24,669 nt of DNA from JBHIEE01 sp046760445 (GCA_046760445.1 JBHIEE010000031.1:1-24669); one strand, 5' to 3'; numbered from the stretch's first letter, positions 1 through 7,450 are shown. The notes: generated from the sequence alone by a model not told the origin. Made by a program: numbers and translations.

Positions 1-98
1 TTTGGACTTTGGATTTTTTGATAAGTATAATAATTGTTTTGGTCATTTGGTCATTGAAATTTATTTGATATTTGGTGCTTGGAATTTGGAGTTTTAAC
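1..98. repeat. Degenerate TTTGGA/TTTGGT-type intergenic repeat tract
   Basis: The first ~95 bases consist of imperfect short units of the form TTTGGAC, TTTGGAT, TTTGGTC and TTTGATA, with no plausible gene. The opening 18 bases (TTTGGACTTTGGATTTTT) recur exactly at 832-849 on the other side of the acetyltransferase gene. The window starts inside the tract, so its full extent is unknown. I have seen this style of degenerate repeat in genomes of uncultured bacteria, but I do not know a named family or a function. Confidence 0.6.
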
Positions 99-161
99 TT
101 ATGTGGAGGTGAAGCCAATCCCGAGTACTCGGGAGAAAACCCGTGTCACAGTTGGGTTTTC
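99..161 (+). repeat. Dispersed palindromic repeat, copy A
   Basis: A perfect 16-base palindrome TCCCGAGTACTCGGGA lies at 119-134. Positions 108-139 match the reverse complement of 24558-24589 at 30 of 32 bases, so this is a dispersed element with a second, inverted copy at the other end of the window. Weaker similarity runs on to about 161, where both copies have a GGTTTT stretch. Immediately after the palindrome, 135-142 (GAAAACCC) and 154-161 (GGGTTTTC) can form an 8-bp hairpin. Both copies are preceded, in element orientation, by a TTTGAT/TTTGGA-type tract. Confidence 0.75.
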
Positions 162-199
162 AACGCTGGAAAGGCTTTTATATGGTAGGAGTGATTTAG

Positions 200-664
200 A
201 TGTTAATCAGGCCTGGAAGGGTAAAAGAAGCAGCTGAGGTCTCGTGCTTAATGTATAAAGCTTTTCTTCCTTACCGAAGATACTATACTTTAGGAGCCTT
301 CGATTATACTATTTTGGACTTGAAAAAAATAAAAGAAAGAGTAAAAAAGAAACTTTTATTTGTTGTCGAAAAAGAGGGAAGAATTATTGGTACTGGTTCA
401 TACCGGGATGATGGAAATTTTTTCTACATTCGTAGCATGGCAGTAGACCCAAAATATCAAGGTCAGGGAGTGGCACGAACGATGTTACAATTTTTTGAAA
501 ATTTAGCAAAAGAAAAGGGGTTTAAAGAAATCACTTTAGAAACCACTCCTTTTCTTAAAAGAGCAATAACGCTCTATCAAACATTTGGCTTTAGAAGAGT
601 GGAAAACAGTGGAAGAGATTTTTTCGGCAATATTGTTTTTCTTATGCAAAAACAATTAAAGTAA
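200..664 (+). CDS. GNAT family N-acetyltransferase
   Basis: This 154-residue protein is a single-domain GNAT acetyltransferase that would move an acetyl group from acetyl-CoA to an amine; the substrate cannot be read from sequence. The diagnostic acetyl-CoA loop is VDPKYQGQGVA (about residues 82-92), following the beta-4 strand FYIRSMAV. The C-terminal half has the usual ITLETTP strand and LYQTFGF element near the end. The ATG at 200 is preceded by AGGAG (187-191) at 8 bases, a good ribosome binding site. The gene stands alone between two repeat-rich intergenic regions, so the context gives no substrate clue. Family is secure; function (protein, small-molecule or antibiotic acetylation) is open. 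Confidence 0.9.
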   Translation: MLIRPGRVKEAAEVSCLMYKAFLPYRRYYTLGAFDYTILDLKKIKERVKKKLLFVVEKEGRIIGTGSYRDDGNFFYIRSMAVDPKYQGQGVARTMLQFFENLAKEKGFKEITLETTPFLKRAITLYQTFGFRRVENSGRDFFGNIVFLMQKQLK

Positions 665-683
665 AAGGCTCTTCTCCAATTTG

Positions 684-692
684 TGTGGATAA
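684..692 (-). other. Single DnaA-box sequence (TTATCCACA on minus strand)
   Basis: TGTGGATAA on the plus strand is the exact complement of the canonical DnaA box. A second, one-mismatch form (TTACCCACA) lies at 896-904 on the plus strand. No cluster of boxes or AT-rich 13-mer array accompanies them, so this is not shown to be an origin. A single 9-mer match can occur by chance in AT-rich intergenic DNA, though the sequence would fit an origin-proximal location. Confidence 0.3.
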
Positions 693-716
693 GAGGATAA
701 TATAATAGAAGAATGA

Positions 717-850
717 AAAGTTCAAATGACAAAGCTCAAATAACAAATGAAATCCTAAATCCAAATGACAAAAAATTTAGAGAAATAAGATTTTTGACAT
801 TTGTCATTTGACATTCATTTGGCATTTGGATTTTGGACTTTGGATTTTTA
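717..850. repeat. Degenerate CAAATGAC / TTTGGA inverted repeat region
   Basis: The left half (717-775) is made of units such as CAAATGAC, CAAATAAC and CCAAATGAC. The right half (791-850) is made of the complementary type: TTTGACAT, TTTGTCAT, TTTGGCAT, TTTGGACT. The inner ends pair well: 762-774 against 791-803 gives 6 bp, one mismatch, then 6 bp, around a 16-base loop. The stretch 832-849 is an exact 18-base repeat of window positions 1-18. The rest of the 665-965 gap holds a perfect DnaA-box sequence (684-692), a TATAAT hexamer (701-706) and the ribosome binding site of the next gene. I see no gene in it. Confidence 0.6.
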
Positions 851-965
851 TAAAACTATGAGAAATCGGGATTTAATTATTGCCTTAGAAATAAATTACC
901 CACACAATCTGGATAGGAACCAAGTAAAATAATTATCATCATAGCCCCACATAAGGAGAGCAAAA

Positions 966-1835
966 ATGAAAAAGATTGGGTTTATTGGATTAGGACTCAT
1001 GGGAAAACCAATGGCCAGGAATCTTATCAAGAAAGGATTTTCTTTGGCAGTTTATAATCGAACTCTAAAAAAAGTCGAAGAATTTAGGAAAGAAGGAATA
1101 GAAGGCTATTCTACCCCCCAAGAAGTTGCTCAAGATTGTGAAGTGGTAATAACTATGGTAACAGATCATAAAGCAGTTGAGGAAGTAATTCTTGGCGAAA
1201 AAGGAGCAATAAACAATGTTAAACCAGGAACAGTTTTCATTGATATGAGCACCATTTCTCCTCGAGCTTCTATCAAAATATCTCAGAAATTAAAAGAAAA
1301 AGGATGTTTCTTTCTTGACGCTCCAGTGTCAGGAAGCACTTGGGCAGCGCAGGAAGGAACATTAGCCATTATGGTTGGAGGAGAAAAAGAAGTTTATGAG
1401 AACAATTTAGATGTATTAAAGGCAATGGGGAAGAAGGTTGTCTATATGGGACCTAATGGCTGTGGCTCATATGCTAAACTTATCAATAATCTAATTGGGG
1501 CTACTTTTGCTGGAGTACTTGCTGAAGGAATAATCACTGCTGAGAAAGTTGGCCTGGATGTTTCTTCTCTTTTAGAAATTCTTTCTTCTGGGGCTTTTAA
1601 AAGTCCGTTAATAGAAATCAAGGGGCCGAAAATGGCGGTAAAGGATTATTCCCCTCAATTCTCTCTAAATTTAATGTTCAAAGACTTGTGCTATATGATG
1701 GAGACATCAAAAGAACTTGGACTTCCTATCTTGCTCGGCTCTTTGACCAAAAAGATTTATCAGGCAGCTAAAAATACAACTGATGGTCAGCTTGATTATG
1801 CTGTAATTGTTGAGTTCTATAGAAAGCTAATTTAA
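966..1835 (+). CDS. NAD(P)-dependent beta-hydroxyacid dehydrogenase (3-hydroxyisobutyrate dehydrogenase family)
   Basis: The 289-residue protein has the two-domain layout of the 3-hydroxyisobutyrate/tartronate-semialdehyde/GLYR1 reductase family. The N-terminal Rossmann fold begins with FIGLGLMGKPMARNL (residues 6-20). The loop after the second strand reads YNRT with Arg32, which usually favours NADP. The substrate-binding motif DAPVSGS lies at 118-124, and the family's catalytic lysine is Lys171 in GSYAKLINN. The C-terminal helical domain is complete. The ATG at 966 follows AAGGAG (953-958) at 7 bases. It stands alone, converging on the minus-strand valS operon, so the substrate (3-hydroxyisobutyrate, tartronate semialdehyde, succinic semialdehyde or other) is undetermined. 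No terminator is evident in the 36-base convergent gap. Confidence 0.9.
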   Translation: MKKIGFIGLGLMGKPMARNLIKKGFSLAVYNRTLKKVEEFRKEGIEGYSTPQEVAQDCEVVITMVTDHKAVEEVILGEKGAINNVKPGTVFIDMSTISPRASIKISQKLKEKGCFFLDAPVSGSTWAAQEGTLAIMVGGEKEVYENNLDVLKAMGKKVVYMGPNGCGSYAKLINNLIGATFAGVLAEGIITAEKVGLDVSSLLEILSSGAFKSPLIEIKGPKMAVKDYSPQFSLNLMFKDLCYMMETSKELGLPILLGSLTKKIYQAAKNTTDGQLDYAVIVEFYRKLI

Positions 1836-1871
1836 TATTTCAGGCAATAAGGTCTTACCAAATTTGAAGCT

Positions 1872-2507
1872 TCAATAATAAAATAGAGAAAGATAGGGAA
1901 TTTTGTATTTTTTTCGAATATTTTTTATTATTTTTTTTTGAGCTAATTTAATTTTTTGTTTTTTGGTTAATTCCCCCCATTGTTGGGAGATTTGCTGTTC
2001 CGTGTTTTTTATTTCATTTAAAGGGCAATTCTTGAGTAAAACAGATTCTATCCGGGAATCTAATTTTTCGAGTTCTTCCTCTTCTCCTCCCTTTATTAAA
2101 ACTATTGCTTTTTGATAGTATTGTTTTAAATAGGCTACTTCCCCTGGAATATTGGCGATAAATTGAGAAATTTCTTTTAAAGCTTTGATTTTTCTTTCGT
2201 CTGTTGAGTCTGTTGTGCTGCGAGTTTGACCAACCTTTCGATCTCGATATTGCTGGTACGTCTGGAGAACTTCTTTCTCGCAGAAATATAATGTTTTTAT
2301 TTTTTCTTTTCTCCCTGATTTAGCTCGGTATTTTTCAAAAGCTCGATTTATTCCCTCGAGAACTACTTGGAGGGGAATATTCTTTTTTTTCCAGCTGTCA
2401 ATTAAATCAATATCTTTTGGAGAGAGAAGAAGAGAATGTCCTGACCAATAGAGAAATCGTTGGGCGATCGCCTGGAAGTAATAGCTATCATTATTTGTTT
2501 CGTTCAT
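1872..2507 (-). CDS. Uncharacterised protein downstream of coaX
   Basis: I do not recognise this 211-residue protein. Its N-terminal third (about residues 8-60) looks conserved in style, with FLYWSGHSLLLSPKDIDLI followed by a W...IPL.VVL.GI.RAF pattern and then a basic stretch. I recall similar N-termini in unnamed proteins of other bacteria, but no function. There is a faint likeness to DnaD/DnaB_2-type helical domains (W...gi....i...Ai..A), which I would not rely on. The remainder is charged and helical, with a very basic C-terminus (KKQKIKLAQKKIIKNIRKKYK) ending in SLFYY, and no signal peptide or membrane segment. The ATG at 2507 lies inside coaX (17-base overlap), so it is translated as the last gene of the five-gene operon. 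Confidence 0.7.
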   Translation of the reverse strand: MNETNNDSYYFQAIAQRFLYWSGHSLLLSPKDIDLIDSWKKKNIPLQVVLEGINRAFEKYRAKSGRKEKIKTLYFCEKEVLQTYQQYRDRKVGQTRSTTDSTDERKIKALKEISQFIANIPGEVAYLKQYYQKAIVLIKGGEEEELEKLDSRIESVLLKNCPLNEIKNTEQQISQQWGELTKKQKIKLAQKKIIKNIRKKYKIPYLSLFYY

Positions 2508-3255
2508 AAATTATTCGTAATCCTTCTAAAGTAAGATAAGGATCATGACAGTGAATTAATTTTATTTCTTTGGTCATTTCAGCTGAAAATCCTCCGGTAG
2601 AAATAACTTTTGTCTTAGGGCCTAATTCTTTTTTCATCTCTAAAATTATATTCTTTATTAATCCAATATAACCAAAATAAAGTCCAGATTGAAGACTGGA
2701 AACTGTAGTTCGCCCTATAACTCTTTTGGGTTTCTTGATTTCGACGCGAGGCAATTTAGCTGTTTTTTGAAATAAAGCTTCAGCTGAGATATGGATGCCA
2801 GGAGCAATCGCGCCTCCTAAATATTCCCCTTTATCTGAAATGGCATCAAAAGTGGTTGCTGTTCCAAAATCAACAACAATACAAGGCCCTCTGTATTTAT
2901 TAAAAGCCGCTACTCCATTGACTATCCGATCAGCTCCAACTTCATGAGGGGAATCATATTGAATTGAAATTCCTGTTTTTATTCCTGGTTCGACTATCAA
3001 TGGTTTTACTTTAAAGTATTTCCTACTCATTTCAGAAAAAACAGGAGTTAATGGTGGAACTACACTGGAGATTATAATTGCCTTTATTTTAGCTGGATTT
3101 AATTTTGAAAAATTAAAAAGATTTAAAATTGATATTCCATACTCATCAGTGGTCTTTTCTTTTTCAGTAAAAATTCGCCAATCTGTAATTAACCTTTCTT
3201 CTTTGAAAATTCCTAAGGTAATATTAGTATTTCCAATGTCTATCGCTAAAAGCAT
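2491..3255 (-). CDS. coaX: Type III pantothenate kinase
   Basis: CoaX phosphorylates pantothenate with ATP, the first committed step of coenzyme A synthesis. The type III family needs a monovalent cation and is not feedback-inhibited by CoA. The 254-residue length is normal. The phosphate-binding motif DIGNTN is at 5-10, the pantothenate/catalytic motif EVGADR at 105-110 with Asp109 as the expected catalytic base, and the cation/phosphate motif VVDFGTATTFD at 127-137. The start is a true ATG at 3255, one base after the birA stop, with AGGAGAGGT eight bases upstream inside birA. The gene is complete and sits between birA and an unknown gene in a cofactor/translation operon. Confidence 0.96.
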   Translation of the reverse strand: MLLAIDIGNTNITLGIFKEERLITDWRIFTEKEKTTDEYGISILNLFNFSKLNPAKIKAIIISSVVPPLTPVFSEMSRKYFKVKPLIVEPGIKTGISIQYDSPHEVGADRIVNGVAAFNKYRGPCIVVDFGTATTFDAISDKGEYLGGAIAPGIHISAEALFQKTAKLPRVEIKKPKRVIGRTTVSSLQSGLYFGYIGLIKNIILEMKKELGPKTKVISTGGFSAEMTKEIKLIHCHDPYLTLEGLRIIYERNK

Positions 3256-3256
3256 A

Positions 3257-3991
3257 CTAAGTTACCTCTCCTGAATAAACTTTTATTTCTTTCCTGCCAA
3301 TGGAGAGAACGAGGGCTCCTGTTTGGTCAATTCCTTTGTAATTACCCTCAATAGTTGTTTCTTTGGTTTTAATCTTAATTCTTTGCTCCTTTTTAAAAAA
3401 AGAATATTTATTGAAGGCAGAGAATAATTTTTTCTTTTTTCTCTGAGAAAACAAATTATACCAGTAATTTAACCTATTTAAAATAGCTTTTAATAATTCT
3501 CGATTATCAAATTCCTTTCCAGAAATAATTTTTAAGGAAGTAACAAAGGCTCTAAACTCCTCGGGGAAATCATTTAGCAGATAGTTAGTATTTAAACCTA
3601 TCCCTAACACAAGATAATTTAGTTTTTCACCCTTAAAACTTGCCTCAGCAAGTATTCCTCCTAATTTTTTGTTTTGACATAAAATGTCATTTGGCCACTT
3701 TAGCTCTACTTTTAACTGGAAAAGTTCATTAATTGCTTCAGCACAACAAATTCCTGCAAGCAAGGGTAAAAGTAAAACAGATTCACTCTCCGGTCGGAGA
3801 ATAATTGAGAAATATAGGCCTTTACTTTTGGCTGAGTACCAAGTTCTTCCTTCTCTCCCTCTTCCTTTTAATTGTTCTTCTGCCCAAAAAACTACTCCTT
3901 CTTCCTCTCCTTTCTCAGCCTTTTCTTTGGCTAAATCATTAGTGGAAGAGCAAGCTCGGAAATAAAATATCTTTTCTCCTAATTTTTTCAA
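3257..3991 (-). CDS. birA: Biotin--[acetyl-CoA-carboxylase] ligase (short form, no DNA-binding domain)
   Basis: This enzyme makes biotinyl-AMP and transfers biotin to the carboxyl carrier protein of acetyl-CoA carboxylase. The biotin/AMP loop GRGREGR is at 43-49, the KWPNDI motif at 98-103 and GGIL at 111-114, followed by a small C-terminal beta domain (IDQTGALVL, YSGEV). At 244 residues it begins directly with the catalytic domain and lacks the N-terminal winged helix of bifunctional BirA, so it is probably not a repressor. Translation appears to start at TTG (3991), whose last two bases overlap the valS TGA stop. No Shine-Dalgarno is visible and no nearby alternative start exists, so coupling to valS translation is likely. 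Confidence 0.94.
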   Translation of the reverse strand: MKKLGEKIFYFRACSSTNDLAKEKAEKGEEEGVVFWAEEQLKGRGREGRTWYSAKSKGLYFSIILRPESESVLLLPLLAGICCAEAINELFQLKVELKWPNDILCQNKKLGGILAEASFKGEKLNYLVLGIGLNTNYLLNDFPEEFRAFVTSLKIISGKEFDNRELLKAILNRLNYWYNLFSQRKKKKLFSAFNKYSFFKKEQRIKIKTKETTIEGNYKGIDQTGALVLSIGRKEIKVYSGEVT

Positions 3992-6624
3992 GACGATAAA
4001 ATTCTTTTTAAATTCTGCTCCAATTTAATTTTCTTTTCCTGTAATCCCCTAACTCTCTCTTGTGTCTGTTTAACCACTTTGGTGGGTGCTTTTTCAATAA
4101 AACTTGAATTATTCAATCGGTCCTGCAATTTATCCATCTCTTGGACAATTTTATCTAATTCTCTTTGTAGTCGTTGCTTTTCTTTTTCCAAATCTATTAT
4201 TCCCTCTAAGGGGATACCTATTTCCCAGTTATTAGCTATTCCTTTTAAAATTTTTTCCTGAGCAGGGAATTTTTTAACCACTTTAACTTCCTCTGCTCCA
4301 GCTAACGTTTTAAAATAAATTAAATTATTATGAATTAGACTTTCATCTTCTTTCCTTTTCACTATTAACCAGACTTTAATCTTGACTCTGGGCCCTATCT
4401 TGTTTTCAGCCCTAATCGTCCTAATCTCAGTTATTGTCTCCTTAATTATCTTCATTTCTTTCTCAGGTTGCTCATCGACCAAGGAAGGATTGAATTCAGG
4501 GAAAGGTGCGACAGCTAAAGAGATTTCTTGATGGGGTAATTTTTGCCATATCTCTTCACTAATGAACGGCATAAAAGGATGGAGGAGCCTTAAAATTCCA
4601 TCTAAGGTTTGGATTAAAACAGTTAGGCTTGTTCGACTTCCTCTTTTTAAATCAGGTTTAACTAATTCAATATACCAGTCACAAAATTCATGCCAGACGA
4701 AATGATAAATTTTTTCCGCCGCTTCATAGAATTTATACTCTTTTAAGGCTTGATTGATTTCTTCTGCGGTTTGAGTAAATCTACTCCTGATCCATCTGTC
4801 GGGTAAAGTTAATTTTTCTTTTTCTATCCCTAATTTTTCCTGATGATAGTTCATCAGCACAAATCTCGAGGCATTCCATATTTTATTGGCAAAGGCTCGA
4901 TAACCAGCCATCCGTTCCTCTGAAAGAGAAATGTCCATTCCAGGAACAGCCAAGGCAGCTAAAGTAAAGCGGAGGGCATCTGTTCCATATTTTTTAATCA
5001 TTTCTAAGGGATTAATAATATTCCCTTTCGACTTGCTCATTTTTTGCCTTTTTACATCCCTTACCAACCCATTAATAAACACCTCTCTGAAAGGAATATT
5101 TTGGGCGAATTTTAATCCCATCATAATCATGCGAGCTACCCAGAAAAAGATAATATCAAAACCTGTAACTAATAAGTCAGTTGGATAAAATTTTTTTAAA
5201 TCTGGAGTATTTTCTGGCCAGCCAAGAGTGGCAAAAGGCCAGAGGGCAGAACTAAACCAAGTATCAAGCACATCTTCATCCTGAACAAGATGGGAGTTAT
5301 TGCATTTTGGGCATCTTTGAGGTGTTTCCATTTCAACAATAATTTCCCCACAATCTTGACAGTACCAGGCAGGAATTCTGTGCCCCCACCAGAGTTGACG
5401 GGAAATGCACCAATCATGGATATTATTCATCCATTCAAAATAAGTCTTTGTCCAGTTAGGGGGAATAAATTTAATTTGTCCTTTTTGCACGACCTTAATT
5501 GCTTGTCGGGCTAAAGATTCAATTTTTACAAACCACTGCCAGGAAAGATATGGTTCGATTACTGTATCACATCGATAGCAATGGCCGAGAGCATGAGTAT
5601 AATCTTCAATTTTTTGGATTAGATCCATTTCCTTTAGTTTATGAACAATTTTTTGTCGACATTGATATCTATTGAGACCTTTGAACTCTTTTCCAGCAGC
5701 TTCAGTCATTTTTCCAAAACCATCTATCACTATTACTTGCTCAAGATTATGTCTTTGTCCAATTTCAAAATCCACTGGATCATGGGCAGGAGTTACTTTA
5801 ACCGCTCCTGTGCCGAATTCTTTCTCTACAGAATTATCCTCCACGATAGGAAGAATCCGTTCCACGATGGGAAGGATTACTTTTTTACCCTTGAATTTAA
5901 AATATCTTGGATCTTCTGGATGAACAGCTACCGCAGTATCTCCCAACATTGTTTCCGGACGGGTAGTAGCGACAACAATAAATTCTTTAGAATTCAACAC
6001 AGGATATTTTATATAGTACAGGTGAGATTTAGTCTCTTTATGAATAACCTCTATGTCAGAAAGAACTGTCTCACAGCGGGGGCAACGGTTGACTAAATAA
6101 TATCCTCGATAAATAAGATCATTTTTATATAAATCAACAAATACTTTTCTTACTGCGCGAGAAAAGCCCTCGTCTAAGGTAAACTTTTCTCTTGACCAGT
6201 CTAAGGAGGCCCCTAATTTTTTTAACTGAGTGATAATAATCCTTCCATATTTAGCTTTCCATTCCCAGGCACGTTTGAGAAACTCTTCTCTTCCTAATTC
6301 TTGTCTGGTTAAGCCCTGTTTGCTCAGTTCTTTCTCGATAACATTATGAACCGCGATGCTGGCATGATCAGTGCCCGGCAGCCACATAACATTAAACCCC
6401 TGCATTCTTTTCCATCGGGCGATGATATCAGGAAGGGTGAAGCATAAAGCATGACCCATATGAAGGGCGCCTGTTACATTTGGTGGGGGCAAAACCATAG
6501 AAAAAGTTGGTTTTGACGAGTTAACATCAGCTACAAATAGATTATTCTCTTCCCAGAACTTTAACCATTTATTTTCCACTTGTTCTAAAGGATAAACTTT
6601 CTCTACGACAATTGCTTTATTCAT
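3988..6624 (-). CDS. valS: Valyl-tRNA synthetase
   Basis: Class Ia synthetase that charges tRNA-Val. Numbering from the ATG at 6624 (878 aa): signature PPPNVTGALHMGH with HMGH at 55-58; editing-domain motif TTRPETMLGD around 220-229; KMSKS at 528-532; zinc-binding cysteine pairs 422/425 and 438/441, plus CPRC at 181-184. The C-terminal ~65 residues form the usual ValS coiled-coil arm (from LEKEKQRLQRELDKI). The frame is open to a TTG at 6657, which overlaps the stop of the upstream receiver gene. I prefer the ATG at 6624 because the family N-terminus is short and an AGGT lies about 10 bases upstream, but the start is uncertain. It is the second gene of the operon, and its TGA overlaps the birA start. 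Confidence 0.96.
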   Translation of the reverse strand: MNKAIVVEKVYPLEQVENKWLKFWEENNLFVADVNSSKPTFSMVLPPPNVTGALHMGHALCFTLPDIIARWKRMQGFNVMWLPGTDHASIAVHNVIEKELSKQGLTRQELGREEFLKRAWEWKAKYGRIIITQLKKLGASLDWSREKFTLDEGFSRAVRKVFVDLYKNDLIYRGYYLVNRCPRCETVLSDIEVIHKETKSHLYYIKYPVLNSKEFIVVATTRPETMLGDTAVAVHPEDPRYFKFKGKKVILPIVERILPIVEDNSVEKEFGTGAVKVTPAHDPVDFEIGQRHNLEQVIVIDGFGKMTEAAGKEFKGLNRYQCRQKIVHKLKEMDLIQKIEDYTHALGHCYRCDTVIEPYLSWQWFVKIESLARQAIKVVQKGQIKFIPPNWTKTYFEWMNNIHDWCISRQLWWGHRIPAWYCQDCGEIIVEMETPQRCPKCNNSHLVQDEDVLDTWFSSALWPFATLGWPENTPDLKKFYPTDLLVTGFDIIFFWVARMIMMGLKFAQNIPFREVFINGLVRDVKRQKMSKSKGNIINPLEMIKKYGTDALRFTLAALAVPGMDISLSEERMAGYRAFANKIWNASRFVLMNYHQEKLGIEKEKLTLPDRWIRSRFTQTAEEINQALKEYKFYEAAEKIYHFVWHEFCDWYIELVKPDLKRGSRTSLTVLIQTLDGILRLLHPFMPFISEEIWQKLPHQEISLAVAPFPEFNPSLVDEQPEKEMKIIKETITEIRTIRAENKIGPRVKIKVWLIVKRKEDESLIHNNLIYFKTLAGAEEVKVVKKFPAQEKILKGIANNWEIGIPLEGIIDLEKEKQRLQRELDKIVQEMDKLQDRLNNSSFIEKAPTKVVKQTQERVRGLQEKKIKLEQNLKRILSS

Positions 6625-6653
6625 AATTAAGAGACCTGAAGAGAATAAAGAAT

Positions 6654-7382
6654 TCAAGAAGAAATTGATTTCACTTCTTTTTTTATTTTTTCGATTTCTT
6701 TTTTGATTAACTTTTCAGCAATTTGAGGCACTATTTTCTGGGCAATCTTCTTAACAACTTCTGGTGACAATTGTTTTACTATTTTTTCAGTGATCTGATT
6801 AATCATTTCTTCAGAAACACTCGGCTCCACTGTTTCTTTTTTAATTTCTTTTATATCTTCAGGTAATCCAATATCTTCCTTTTTCTCTTTAGCAATTTCC
6901 TCTTCTTCTTTTGTGTCTAAGAAAGGATTGACCATCTCTTCTTCTTTCTCTTTAAGAGCCTCTTCTTCTGGAGCAGCTTCTTTTTCTGGAACTTCTTCTG
7001 CAGCTATTTCTGGTGACATTTTCTTTTCTAATGTTTCTTTCACTTTATTCACTAATTGAGCTGAGTCAAAAGGCTTCTGAATAATATCTTCGTAGATTAA
7101 ATCTTTCACAATTTCTCGGTCAATAGTTTCGAAAGCCCCTTTTAGAAAAATAACAGATATTTCACTAAAGTTATTATTTATGTATTGACATACCTCATAT
7201 CCATTTTTGTTTGGAAGCTTGACGTCAAGAAGGACAATTTCTGGTTTAACTTGGCCAATTAAATTTATAGCTTCATCTCCATCCGAGACAGAAAAAACTT
7301 CAAACTCTTTCTCTGCAAAAGCTAACTCAGCCACTTTCTTGGTAGTATTACTGTCATCAGCGACAATTATTTTGTAAGCCAT
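6654..7382 (-). CDS. Response-regulator receiver protein with acidic linker and conserved C-terminal helical tail
   Basis: The 242-residue protein has a CheY-like receiver at 1-118. Asp9/Asp10 form the acidic pocket, Asp53 in LLDVKLP is the phospho-acceptor and Lys103 lies in QKPF. The position usually held by Thr/Ser reads Lys81 in FLKGAFE. The receiver ends in an acidic, proline/glutamate-rich linker (about 122-188). The tail at 191-237 (VKKIAQKIVPQIAEKLIKKEIEK core) is amphipathic and has no DNA-binding fold. From memory, deltaproteobacterial single receivers with an LLVGAFEPFD segment end in a similar VVPE.AE.LI..EI tail, so this is a recurring architecture, perhaps for protein interaction. 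A strong AAGGAGG precedes the ATG at 7382. It leads the valS operon. Confidence 0.85.
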   Translation of the reverse strand: MAYKIIVADDSNTTKKVAELAFAEKEFEVFSVSDGDEAINLIGQVKPEIVLLDVKLPNKNGYEVCQYINNNFSEISVIFLKGAFETIDREIVKDLIYEDIIQKPFDSAQLVNKVKETLEKKMSPEIAAEEVPEKEAAPEEEALKEKEEEMVNPFLDTKEEEEIAKEKKEDIGLPEDIKEIKKETVEPSVSEEMINQITEKIVKQLSPEVVKKIAQKIVPQIAEKLIKKEIEKIKKEVKSISS

Positions 7383-7413
7383 CTTTCCTCCTTCTAAATG
7401 TTTTATTAAAATT

Positions 7414-7442
7414 TAGATAACATTTTTTAACCATTATGTCAA
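7414..7442 (-). promoter_or_regulatory. Predicted sigma70-type promoter of the receiver-valS operon
   Basis: On the minus strand a perfect TTGACA (plus-strand 7437-7442) is followed after 17 bases by TATCTA (7414-7419), preceded by TG as in an extended -10. It lies 32 bases or more upstream of the receiver gene's ATG and just before its strong ribosome binding site. Confidence 0.55.
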
Positions 7443-7450
7443 ATCTAAAC

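Noticed and set aside
101..180. Known riboswitch upstream of the GNAT gene (SAM, cobalamin, c-di-GMP, glycine, fluoride)
   Set aside because: None of the conserved core motifs I can recall for these classes is present; the region is better explained by the dispersed palindromic repeat.
717..850. CRISPR-like array in the repeat-rich gap
   Set aside because: The units are short, degenerate and contiguous, with no constant repeat length or unique spacers, and no cas gene is present.
1836..1871. Terminator in the convergent gap
   Set aside because: The gap has only a short TTGAAGCTTCAA palindrome and no GC stem with a U run on either strand.
2464..2471. GCGATCGC octamer here and at 8132-8139, like the cyanobacterial HIP1 repeat
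   Set aside because: Two copies, each inside coding sequence, are too few for a HIP1-type pattern, and nothing else suggests a cyanobacterium.
3684..3965. Open frame on the plus strand antisense to birA
   Set aside because: It lies wholly inside the well-supported birA gene, has low-complexity serine/proline composition, no ribosome binding site and no recognisable domain.
5641..6096. 151-codon open frame on the plus strand antisense to valS
   Set aside because: It mirrors conserved ValS coding sequence, has no domain or initiation signal, and is the expected by-product of AT-rich coding bias.
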